Positions 44,553 through 51,599 of a DNA stretch of 64,000 bases are shown piece by piece. Positions within the stretch are counted from its first letter, which is position 1. Each line of letters starts with the position of its first letter. The translations under genes were made by a program, and so were the position numbers. The notes below the pieces were generated by a model. It saw nothing but the letters and a program-made list of their open reading frames with translations. It was not told the origin of the DNA and ran no database searches. Source of the stretch: Pseudomonas amygdali (GTDB lineage Bacteria > Pseudomonadota > Gammaproteobacteria > Pseudomonadales > Pseudomonadaceae); contig NZ_LKBW01000310.1 in NCBI RefSeq assembly GCF_002699855.1, forward strand, positions 19,119-83,118, written 5' to 3'.

Positions 44553-45608
44553 TCAGCGGTTGATCAGTTGCAGTACCGCGTCGGTGACCTGCCTGGTGGT
44601 GGCCGTGCCGCCGAGGTCCGGGGTATGCAGACCGCTTTCGGTGACCGCCTCGATGGCCGACATCAGGGTCTTGGCCGCTGCCGATTCACCCAGATGCTCA
44701 AGCATCATCGCAGCGGTCCAGAGCGTTGCAATCGGGTTGGCGACGCCTTTGCCTGTGATATCGAAGGCCGAGCCGTGAATCGGTTCGAACATCGACGGGA
44801 AGTTGCGGCCTGGGTTGAGGTTCGCGGTAGGGGCGATGCCCAGGCTGCCGGACAGGGCGGCAGCCAGATCGGAAAGTATGTCGGCGTGCAGGTTGGTGGC
44901 GACGATGACATCCAGCGACGATGGCTTGAGCACCATGCGCGTGGTCACGGCATCCACCAGCTCCTTGTCGATCCTGACGTCCGGGAAGTCCTTGGCCACT
45001 TCGTAGAAAATCTCGTCCCACAACACCATGCCATGGCGCTGCGCGTTGGACTTGGTGACCATGGTCAGGTGCTTGCGCGGGCGAGTGCGCGCCAGTTCGA
45101 AAGCGAAGCGATGAATGCGCTCTACACCGGCCCGTGTGAACACCGAAACCTCGGTTGCGACTTCCTCTGGCAAACCACGATGCACGCGCCCGCCATTGCC
45201 GGAGTACTCGCCCTCGGAGTTTTCGCGAACGACGACCCAGTCGATCTCGTGGCCGTTGTGCAGCGGGCTCTTTACGCCAGGCAGAACGCGCGCTGGACGT
45301 ACGTTGGCGTATTGGTCAAAGCCCTGGCAGATCGGCAGGCGCAAACCCCACAGGGAAATATGGTCGGGTACATTCAAGGCACCCACTGCGCCGAAGAAAA
45401 TCGCATCGAATGTCTTGAGTTCGGCCAGACCGCCTTCAGGAATGTAGTGGCCGTTCTTCAGGTAGTTATCCGAATTCCAGTCAAAGTGTTTGAAGGTCAG
45501 GTCGAAGCCGGATTTTTTCGACAGCGCCTGCAGGACTTCAACACCTGCGGCGATCACTTCCACGCCAATGCCGTCGCCGGGTACTGCTGCAATGTTGTAA
45601 CTGCTCAT
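44553..45608 (-). CDS. ttuC: Tartrate dehydrogenase / D-malate-type decarboxylating dehydrogenase
   Basis: A 351-residue beta-decarboxylating dehydrogenase (isopropylmalate dehydrogenase fold): IAAVPGDGIGVEVI, SLWGLRLPICQGFDQYANVRPAR, VVRENSEGEYSGNGG, VTKSNAQRHGMVLWDE, and GSAFDITGKGVANP. These are diagnostic of the TtuC/YeaU group, which oxidises tartrate or D-malate with NAD. Start at 45608 rather than the in-frame codon four residues upstream. Shares its promoter region with a divergent LysR regulator and is followed by a carrier gene, a typical uptake-and-use module. Confidence 0.92.
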   Translation of the reverse strand: MSSYNIAAVPGDGIGVEVIAAGVEVLQALSKKSGFDLTFKHFDWNSDNYLKNGHYIPEGGLAELKTFDAIFFGAVGALNVPDHISLWGLRLPICQGFDQYANVRPARVLPGVKSPLHNGHEIDWVVVRENSEGEYSGNGGRVHRGLPEEVATEVSVFTRAGVERIHRFAFELARTRPRKHLTMVTKSNAQRHGMVLWDEIFYEVAKDFPDVRIDKELVDAVTTRMVLKPSSLDVIVATNLHADILSDLAAALSGSLGIAPTANLNPGRNFPSMFEPIHGSAFDITGKGVANPIATLWTAAMMLEHLGESAAAKTLMSAIEAVTESGLHTPDLGGTATTRQVTDAVLQLINR

Positions 45609-45679
45609 GGTCCACTCCACTGTCCGGTGCTTTTTGTTGTGCCTGCGAACGCTCTGTTCGACAGGGTGTGGAAGGAGTA

Positions 45680-45724
45680 TATGTAGTGAACCGGAACGTA
45701 TGAGTTACTCGAAATCACTACATA
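45680..45724. promoter_or_regulatory. Probable LysR operator between ttuC and its regulator
   Basis: Perfect 10-bp inverted repeats TATGTAGTGA (45680-45689) and TCACTACATA (45715-45724), centred midway between the divergent starts. A TGAGTTAC direct repeat (45701-45708 and 45733-45740) overlaps. Inverted repeats of this kind in LysR-target spacers commonly hold the activator tetramer. Confidence 0.6.
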
Positions 45725-45742
45725 ATTAACTTTGAGTTACCA

Positions 45743-46663
45743 ATGAATCAGACACAGGACCTGTCGTTTTTCCATCTGTTGGCTCAGCAGGGCAGTCTTG
45801 CCGCGACAGCCCGCGAACTGGGCGTGACGCCGCCTGCCATCAGCAAACGCTTGAGCCTTCTGGAAGCGCGGCTCGGCACACGCCTGGTGAATCGCACCAC
45901 GCGGTCCATGAGTCTGACTGCCGAGGGCGAGTTGTATTTCAGCCATGCGGCGCGGATTCTGACCCAGATCGATGAAGTCGAGCAGTTGATCACCAGCAGT
46001 TCTGCCAGCCCCAAAGGGCTCATCAGGGTCAACGCTTCACTGGGTTTCGGTCGCCGCCATATAGGCCCGGCACTGGCGGCTTTTTTTGCCCGTTACCCCG
46101 AGGTTCAGATCCAGCTGGAAATCAGTGACCATCCACTGGATTTGGCCACCCATGGTTTTGATCTGGGCATTCGTTTCGGCAGCCTTCCGGACGCGGCCTT
46201 TCATGCGCGCAAGATCGCATCCAATCGGCGTCTGCTCTGCGCATCACCGCTGTATCTGGAAAAGCACGGTACGCCGACACGTCTGGCGGAACTGCAGCAC
46301 CACAATTGTATTTTTCTGCGTCAGAACGAAACACCCTACGGGGTGTGGAGCTTCAGCAACGGGGGGCGTACGCAGAACGTCAAGGTACATGGCGCATTGG
46401 GCTGCAACGACGGTGAGGTCGCGCTGAACTGGGCGCTGGAAGGGTTCGGCATTTTGCTGCGCGCCGAATGGGACATTGCCCGGTACGTGCGCAGTGGCCG
46501 TCTGCGTCTGGTGCTTGAAGACCAGACACCCACTCGGGCGGACGTCTACGCGGTCTATCCGCAGCAGTTGCATTTGTCCGCCAGGGTGCGTTGTCTGATC
46601 GATTTTCTGGTGGAGCGTTTTGCCAGTCTGGATCAGGTTGTCCCGCTGCAAGACCCGCATTGA
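45743..46663 (+). CDS. LysR-family transcriptional regulator of the tartrate module
   Basis: A 306-residue LysR protein: winged HTH at about 5-62 (LAQQGSLAATARELGVTPPAISKRLSLLEARLGTRLVNRTTR) and a substrate-binding domain. Divergent from ttuC with 134 bases between the starts, so it most likely activates ttuC and the carrier gene in response to tartrate or a related acid, and represses itself. Confidence 0.9.
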   Translation: MNQTQDLSFFHLLAQQGSLAATARELGVTPPAISKRLSLLEARLGTRLVNRTTRSMSLTAEGELYFSHAARILTQIDEVEQLITSSSASPKGLIRVNASLGFGRRHIGPALAAFFARYPEVQIQLEISDHPLDLATHGFDLGIRFGSLPDAAFHARKIASNRRLLCASPLYLEKHGTPTRLAELQHHNCIFLRQNETPYGVWSFSNGGRTQNVKVHGALGCNDGEVALNWALEGFGILLRAEWDIARYVRSGRLRLVLEDQTPTRADVYAVYPQQLHLSARVRCLIDFLVERFASLDQVVPLQDPH

Positions 46664-46673
46664 GCTCTGGACG

Positions 46674-47199
46674 TCAGCAGCCCTTCGAAGCAGCTCCGTC
46701 CTTTGGTACGAATGCAGCCTTGTCGCCTGGTTTGGTAATGACGTAAGCGCGTCGCCACGGCTGGTCGTCTATCAGTTTCCAGCGATGGCCAGGGCCGGTG
46801 GTGTCCTGTGCCAATAATATTTCCCCTGGGCGCAGTACGAAATTCTCTCCACCCGTGGTGGAAAATTCGAGCGTGCCTGAAAGGGTGATCACGTATTGCT
46901 CTTCCGGTGCGGCGTGCCAGTCATATTGCGAGTGCGCCGGGTTTTCCTTGAAGTGCAGGGCGTTGACATAGGTCATTGCCTTTTGATCAATCGAGCCTTC
47001 GATGACGTGTGACAGATTGTCGGGGCCTGTGCACAGCCTGTATGCCTTGATGCCCTCGGTTACAACAATAGGTAATAGGTGGCTTCTTGGTCGCGTAGGC
47101 TGAGCTGACCGGTAACATGACTGCTGCGGTGATGGCTGCAAGGCCTGCCAACTGGCAAGCCGTCGAGCGCATCAGGCGAAAACGATTGTTCGATTGCAT
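46674..47199 (-). pseudogene. Exported cupin-domain protein, frameshifted by a 7-bp duplication
   Basis: Reading from ATG 47199 gives a signal peptide (MQSNNRFRLMRSTACQLAGL..., cleavage near SSAYA) and then TKKPPI, after which the frame is lost. The correct continuation (VVTEGIKAYRLCTG...) is in another frame and contains a cupin beta-barrel (HFKENPAHSQYDWHAAPEEQYVITLSGTLEFSTTGG, RPGEILLAQDTTGPGHRW). A perfect tandem 7-bp duplication, AATAGGT at 47067-47073 and 47074-47080, sits exactly at the break; removing one copy gives an uninterrupted 172-residue protein. Role of the intact protein unknown. Confidence 0.85.
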
Positions 47200-47445
47200 A
47201 AAACGTTCCTGAGCACGACAAACTGCATAAGCCCTGATCGCCAGTCGTGGTGATCGAAACAGGGGCTGGGCAGATTTGCCCACGCAGCGGATCGAACCAC
47301 ATCCGTTAACGGTTAAAAATTATCTTTAGTTTCATGTTGCCGGGTGCCGCGGCGTCTACCTGTTGTCATATTCATCTATGTCACCCGCCACCCTGAGTTT
47401 CCTTACGCTAATGACTCAATCAGTCAGGCTTTCAAGGAGCCTCGG

Positions 47446-48855
47446 ATGCACCCCAGAAAAAGAATTGAAAAACGGTCCGTTGACCATCATCCCGGCATGC
47501 CAGCGTTTAGCGTGCCTTTCGATCATCCTGATGATGCGGCGCGCTATGCCCATGAGCGGATCGGCAATCGGCGTGACCGTGAATACGGCGGCTTTATTCT
47601 GGTTCGCAAGGATGGCAAGTACGTTGCGACCGAACCCATGAACGGCAGCCGGTTCAGCTTTGACCCCAACGAAGTCTTTCCGCGCAACGATGAGGAGGGG
47701 TATGTGCTCTACCCGCAAGGGTATGACGACTATGCGATTTACCATTCTCACCCGTCACTTCAGGCCGGGCTTGAAGAATGGCCGGAGCGTGAAAAGGTTA
47801 CTTACCCGAACAGTTTTTCAGCGGGCGACATCTATGCAGCGATCGATGACCAGGAGGTTTGTCCGGCGACTTATCTTTCCGGACCTGACGGCTCCTTGAT
47901 CAAATACACGCTGTCCCGTTCTGCCGCCGAAGACACGCTGTTCGCGCGCGTAGCCGGACCGCCAGGCATGCCGCACCTGAGTGAACTCAGTCAGATCCAC
48001 AAGGCGCTGCAGAACCTCACCATGCTGCCCAGTGATGTGGTCCGGTTGCTGGCAGGTGCCGGGGATCTGGAAGTGATAGTGCCCAGTCGTCTGTGGGGGC
48101 GGGTCGGGAAAGTGTCTACAGACTGGCGCCCTTATCCGGACGATGCCGCCACTCGCACGCCTCCTGTGACATCGCCTGCAAGCTGCGCCGTGCAATGGCC
48201 ACCCAGGCCTCTGAGCCTCAGCGTGCCGTTTACCCGTGCTGATGAAGCTGCACGTTACGCGCACGGCCGGATCGGTACTCGCATTCATTCGCAGATCATC
48301 GGTTTCCTACTGTTCAACCCGGTAACGCGCGCTTACCTGATCGCCGAGCCGATCCTTGAAGATGGCGCTCCGGTCTACGCACCCTGTTCGGCGTTTCACC
48401 CCGATGCTTACTACCGGCCTGCATTACCTGATGGCTATCGTGTTGACGGCATGTATTTTTCATCTGCCAACCTCGTAGCTGAGGGCGGGCGTGAAGTAGT
48501 GAGTGATTTCTTTGACCCGGACGATCTGCATCGCATGTTCAGTTATCGTTACAAGCCTGCACAGCGACCCAAAGGCTCGCCAATTCGTTACGGCTTCGAG
48601 ATGTCGGCAGTTTATTTCTCGGCAGCCGATGGTGCGCTGCTCGCGTACACACCCAGCCGGTCCGACGAGGAGCTTCGGCTTTTACGAAGCGTATCGCGCG
48701 TGTACTCGGGGGCTGAGTCCATCCAGGCGCAACTCGCCGCAGGTACGATCAATGTGCAGGACTTTGTTCGCGCAGTGGCACGAGCCGGGCACCTGCGCGT
48801 GCTGCAGACCAGTAAGCGCTGGCCTCATGCCGGGGTGGTCAGCCCCGTGTCATGA
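47446..48855 (+). CDS. Two-domain DUF4329 protein with JAMM-like motif in the first domain
   Basis: A 469-residue protein made of two related halves, each beginning with AARYAHxRIGxR (31-42 and 268-279), the DUF4329 opening. The first half has Glu63 (ATEP), the pair His100-Ser-His102-Pro (IYHSHPSL) and Ser125-x-x-Asp128 (FSAGD), the residue set of a JAMM/JAB metalloisopeptidase, though the gap from HSH to SxxD (22) is longer than in RadC-type proteins. In the second half Glu301 and Asp360 remain but both histidines are lost (MYFSSAN, 336-342) and Ser becomes Asp357. There is no signal peptide. AAGGAG precedes ATG 47446. Related domains occur in polymorphic toxins; a free-standing tandem copy is unusual. 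Function inferred only. Confidence 0.75.
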   Translation: MHPRKRIEKRSVDHHPGMPAFSVPFDHPDDAARYAHERIGNRRDREYGGFILVRKDGKYVATEPMNGSRFSFDPNEVFPRNDEEGYVLYPQGYDDYAIYHSHPSLQAGLEEWPEREKVTYPNSFSAGDIYAAIDDQEVCPATYLSGPDGSLIKYTLSRSAAEDTLFARVAGPPGMPHLSELSQIHKALQNLTMLPSDVVRLLAGAGDLEVIVPSRLWGRVGKVSTDWRPYPDDAATRTPPVTSPASCAVQWPPRPLSLSVPFTRADEAARYAHGRIGTRIHSQIIGFLLFNPVTRAYLIAEPILEDGAPVYAPCSAFHPDAYYRPALPDGYRVDGMYFSSANLVAEGGREVVSDFFDPDDLHRMFSYRYKPAQRPKGSPIRYGFEMSAVYFSAADGALLAYTPSRSDEELRLLRSVSRVYSGAESIQAQLAAGTINVQDFVRAVARAGHLRVLQTSKRWPHAGVVSPVS

Positions 48856-49061
48856 GCCCTTCGCTGCAAACCCGCGTGTTTCCCATGCGAATCACAAACT
48901 GAACTGCAACTGAACAATCCAGTGCCGCGCCGGGAAAACCTTTGGATACCTGAACTTATCGGCGTTTTCTCCCTCTCATGCCGGTAGCCATTGATCGCGG
49001 CGGCCTGATAAGCTCGCGGCTTTACTCGTTTGCCCTTTTGGCGCATGAACAAGGAATTAGC

Positions 49062-49835
49062 ATGAAACAGCATCGGTTGGCAGCGGCGATTGCCCTGGTC
49101 GGTCTGGTACTCGCAGGTTGTGACAAGCAAGCCAGCACCGTAGAGCTGAAAACTCCGGCACAAAAAGCGTCTTATGGCATCGGTCTGAACATGGGCAAAA
49201 GCCTGGCTCAGGAAGGTATGGATGATCTGGATTCCAAGGCTGTGGCCTTGGGTATCGAAGACGCAGTCGGCAAGAAAGATCAGAAACTCAAAGACGAAGA
49301 GCTGGTTGAAGCCTTCTCGGCCCTGCAGAAGCGCTCCGAGGAGCGTCTGGCCAAGATGAGCGAAGAGGCTTCGGCCGCTGGCAAGAAATTCCTCGAAGAG
49401 AACGGCAAAAAGGATGGCGTGGTCACCACTGCTTCCGGCTTGCAGTATCAAATCATCAAGAAAGCGGATGGCGCTCAGCCTAAGCCTACCGATGTTGTGA
49501 CTGTTCACTACGAAGGCAAACTGATTGACGGCAAGGTCTTCGACAGTTCCGTTGAACGCGGCAGCCCGATTGACCTGCCTGTAGGCGGCGTTATCCCGGG
49601 TTGGGTCGAAGGTCTGCAACTGATGCACGTAGGCGAGAAGATCAAACTCTTCATCCCTAGTGATCTGGCGTACGGCGCGCAGAGCCCGAGCCCGGCGATC
49701 CCGGCAAATTCGGTACTGGTCTTTGACCTTGAGTTGCTTGGCATCAAAGACCCGGCAGCTGCTCCGACAGCTGGTGCTGATGCTGACGAAGAAGAAGAGG
49801 CAGCTCCTGCCGCTTCGGCTCCGGCCAAGAAGTAA
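49062..49835 (+). CDS. FKBP-type peptidyl-prolyl isomerase, Mip-like lipoprotein
   Basis: A 257-residue protein: lipoprotein signal (MKQHRLAAAIALVGLVLAGC, lipidated Cys20), an N-terminal dimerisation helix domain (about 30-125) and a C-terminal FKBP domain (VVTVHYEGKLIDGKVFDSSVERG, VIPGWVEGLQLMHVGEKIKLFIPSDLAYG). The tail is acidic and alanine-rich. Mip/FkpA-like proteins catalyse proline isomerisation and chaperone folding in the periplasm. Start at 49062 gives the lipobox; the open frame upstream is not needed. Confidence 0.92.
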   Translation: MKQHRLAAAIALVGLVLAGCDKQASTVELKTPAQKASYGIGLNMGKSLAQEGMDDLDSKAVALGIEDAVGKKDQKLKDEELVEAFSALQKRSEERLAKMSEEASAAGKKFLEENGKKDGVVTTASGLQYQIIKKADGAQPKPTDVVTVHYEGKLIDGKVFDSSVERGSPIDLPVGGVIPGWVEGLQLMHVGEKIKLFIPSDLAYGAQSPSPAIPANSVLVFDLELLGIKDPAAAPTAGADADEEEEAAPAASAPAKK

Positions 49836-49853
49836 CCCACTACCTGGCTACAG

Positions 49854-49882
49854 AAAACGCCCTGTCTCGACAGGGCGTTTTT
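49854..49882 (+). terminator. Rho-independent terminator of the FKBP gene
   Basis: AAACGCCCTGTC pairs with GACAGGGCGTTT around a TC loop, followed by T residues. Eighteen bases after the stop codon. Confidence 0.88.
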
Positions 49883-50097
49883 GTGTCCGGCTTATTTCCC
49901 GAACGCTTGGCCATTCGGGCAGTCCCACTATCATGGAAGCGCGCAGTAGCATTGTCCGACAGTCCGGCAAGGTAACGGCACTCGCTTGAGCGAGGGGGCG
50001 GTTTCACACCTTTGTAGCTTTTTTGTGAGTAAAAAACGCCCGATTTGACTGTGGTCCCCCGATAACGGGGAGTTCAGGCATGAAAAAAGCCACTGTT

Positions 50098-50134
50098 CAC
50101 AAGGTTATCCACAATTATTGTGGATAACCTTGTG
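50098..50134. promoter_or_regulatory. 37-bp perfect palindrome with two inverted DnaA boxes
   Basis: Arms CACAAGGTTATCCACAA (50098-50114) and its exact complement (50118-50134) flank TTA. Each arm contains the consensus DnaA box TTATCCACA (50105-50113; inverse 50119-50127). It lies 66 bases before the ykvA start. Could be a DnaA-binding control or titration site; it would also fold as a strong hairpin, but no T run follows. Confidence 0.6.
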
Positions 50135-50200
50135 GTACCGGCCAGGCAGGTTCGCCGGATCTGCTTTTATCGAAAGACATTTTGCTGAACGGGAGTGGGT

Positions 50201-50653
50201 ATGAAAGCACCGTGGAATTTTATCCGTTATCTGCCCGGAGCCCGGCGTCTGCTGGCAGCGGGGCGACTGCCAGGGTTGTTGTTTGCGGTCGCGCGCAAGG
50301 GTAACAGTGAAGGTAATCGTCTGGGCAAGCTCAAGGACGATCTGCGTTTGCTCCAGGCCCTGTGCCTGGCTTACTGGCGCGGTGAGTACCGAAGCATCAG
50401 CCCCAAAGCCATTTTGTCCATTGTCGCGGGCCTGATGTATTTCCTCAGCCCGCTGGACGCTATTCCTGACTGGATTCCAGGCCTGGGAATGTTCGATGAC
50501 ATCGCAGTGCTGGCCTGGGTCACCAAGCACTTGAGCGACGAACTGGATGCTTTTCGTGCATGGCGCGAGCAGCAACCGCCCGAGAAACTCATCGTGGTCG
50601 AGCAGTTGCCCAAGACTCAGGCGCTGTTGGAGAAAGAGCGGGGTAAGGTGTAA
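50201..50653 (+). CDS. YkvA-family (DUF1232) membrane protein
   Basis: A 150-residue protein with the DUF1232 core ISPKAILSIVAGLMYFLSPLDAIPDWIPGLGMFDDIAVLAWVTKHL, where the YFLSPLDAIPD motif is diagnostic. One or two membrane segments (about 70-88 and 95-110). Function unknown across the family. ATG 50201 has GGGAGTGGG upstream. The DnaA-box palindrome lies in its promoter region. Confidence 0.85.
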   Translation: MKAPWNFIRYLPGARRLLAAGRLPGLLFAVARKGNSEGNRLGKLKDDLRLLQALCLAYWRGEYRSISPKAILSIVAGLMYFLSPLDAIPDWIPGLGMFDDIAVLAWVTKHLSDELDAFRAWREQQPPEKLIVVEQLPKTQALLEKERGKV

Positions 50654-50753
50654 GTCTCACCGATTGAACACAAGCCATAGCGTTCCGCTGTTAAGATGCC
50701 AGCCTATGAATCAAGCCTGATCAGTGTGCGGTCGTGTAGTACAAGGTGACTCT

Positions 50754-51095
50754 ATGGATCTTCAAGTGATATCCCGTGACGGTGAGCCGGAATATGCAGT
50801 GCTGCCCTGGGCTCAGTACCAGGCACTGCTGAAGGCTGCCGGGTTGGTCGGCAAGCCGCGCCAGGAACCGGTTGCATCGACTTCCGGCCTCGCTGCCGGT
50901 GAGCTTCCAGGGTTCGATGAGTTGCGGGCACTGCGCGAGGCCAAAGGTCTTGAAGTGGCCAGCCTGGCGCGTACGGTCGGCATCAGTCCGTCTTATCTGG
51001 AGTTGATCGAGAATGGTACTCGTCAGCCGGATGCTGCAATAAAGCGCAGCCTGGCATGGGAGCTTGGAGTGCCGGGCTGGCGAGGCGAGTCGTGA
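50754..51095 (+). CDS. XRE-family helix-turn-helix regulator
   Basis: A 113-residue protein with an N-terminal segment resembling prevent-host-death type sequences (QVISRDGEPEYAVLPWAQYQALLKAAG) and a C-terminal HTH (about 56-108: LRALREAKGLEVASLARTVGISPSYLELIENGTRQPD). Start at 50754 is set by AAGGTGA. It overlaps the next gene by four bases (GTGA), so the two act together. Target unknown. Confidence 0.85.
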   Translation: MDLQVISRDGEPEYAVLPWAQYQALLKAAGLVGKPRQEPVASTSGLAAGELPGFDELRALREAKGLEVASLARTVGISPSYLELIENGTRQPDAAIKRSLAWELGVPGWRGES

Positions 51096-51463
51096 GCGTG
51101 CGCATCAGCCGTCAGCATTGGGACGGCCTGCTCAATGAGCTCGATCAGGCGCGCCGCCAGCGTCATCTGCTGACCTATCGCGCGTTGGTCGAGCGTTTGC
51201 AATTGCCCAGTCCGGCCATGCAGACCCTGACCGCAGCCCTGGAGCATCTGGCCGCCATGGACGCCCGCGCGGAACAGCCTTTGCGCAGCTCGCTGGTGAT
51301 CAGCCAGGGCGCAAGCCGCTTGCCGCGCCCAGGGTTTTTTGAATGCGCAGAGCGTCTCGGACGCTTCTCTGGCCCGTCAGATGGCGTCGCCGCCGCTTCG
51401 TGGCACGCCGCCGAAGTGGTTCGGGTGTTTGAATACAGCTACCCGGAAGTGGAGGTGCAGTAG
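51092..51463 (+). CDS. Conserved hypothetical protein coupled to the XRE regulator
   Basis: A 123-residue soluble protein (VRISRQHWDGLLNELDQARRQRHLLTYRALVERLQLPSPAMQTL...) with a helical N-terminal half that could be a small winged-helix-like domain. Starts with GTG overlapping the regulator stop. No known family recognised. Probably an operon partner of the XRE gene. Confidence 0.65.
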   Translation: MSVRISRQHWDGLLNELDQARRQRHLLTYRALVERLQLPSPAMQTLTAALEHLAAMDARAEQPLRSSLVISQGASRLPRPGFFECAERLGRFSGPSDGVAAASWHAAEVVRVFEYSYPEVEVQ

Positions 51464-51558
51464 CGATTCGGCCCCCGAATCTTCAGTGGCTGTATCGACC
51501 CCTTCGTGGGTAATGCGGATCGCCGCCCGGTCACTCCCACAACAGCGAACCTGAGGGA

Positions 51559-51572
51559 GCGAGCTTGCTCGC
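51559..51572. repeat. REP-like palindrome GCGAGC-TT-GCTCGC
   Basis: Part of GGAGCGAGCTTGCTCGCGAAG, a well-known Pseudomonas REP core, located between convergent genes. Confidence 0.7.
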
Positions 51573-51599
51573 GAAGTCGCACGTTCAGCTCATTTACCC

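Larger units (their letters stand above)
49836..50200. other. Intergenic region with terminator and DnaA-box palindrome
   Basis: A 365-base spacer. It holds the FKBP terminator, a CTCGCTTGAGCGAG palindrome near 49980, and the 37-bp DnaA-box palindrome listed separately. No coding region is supported. Confidence 0.5.

Noticed and set aside
46987..47283. A separate 98-codon exported peptide
   Set aside because: Its tail after the signal peptide is the out-of-frame reading of the cupin gene caused by the 7-bp duplication.
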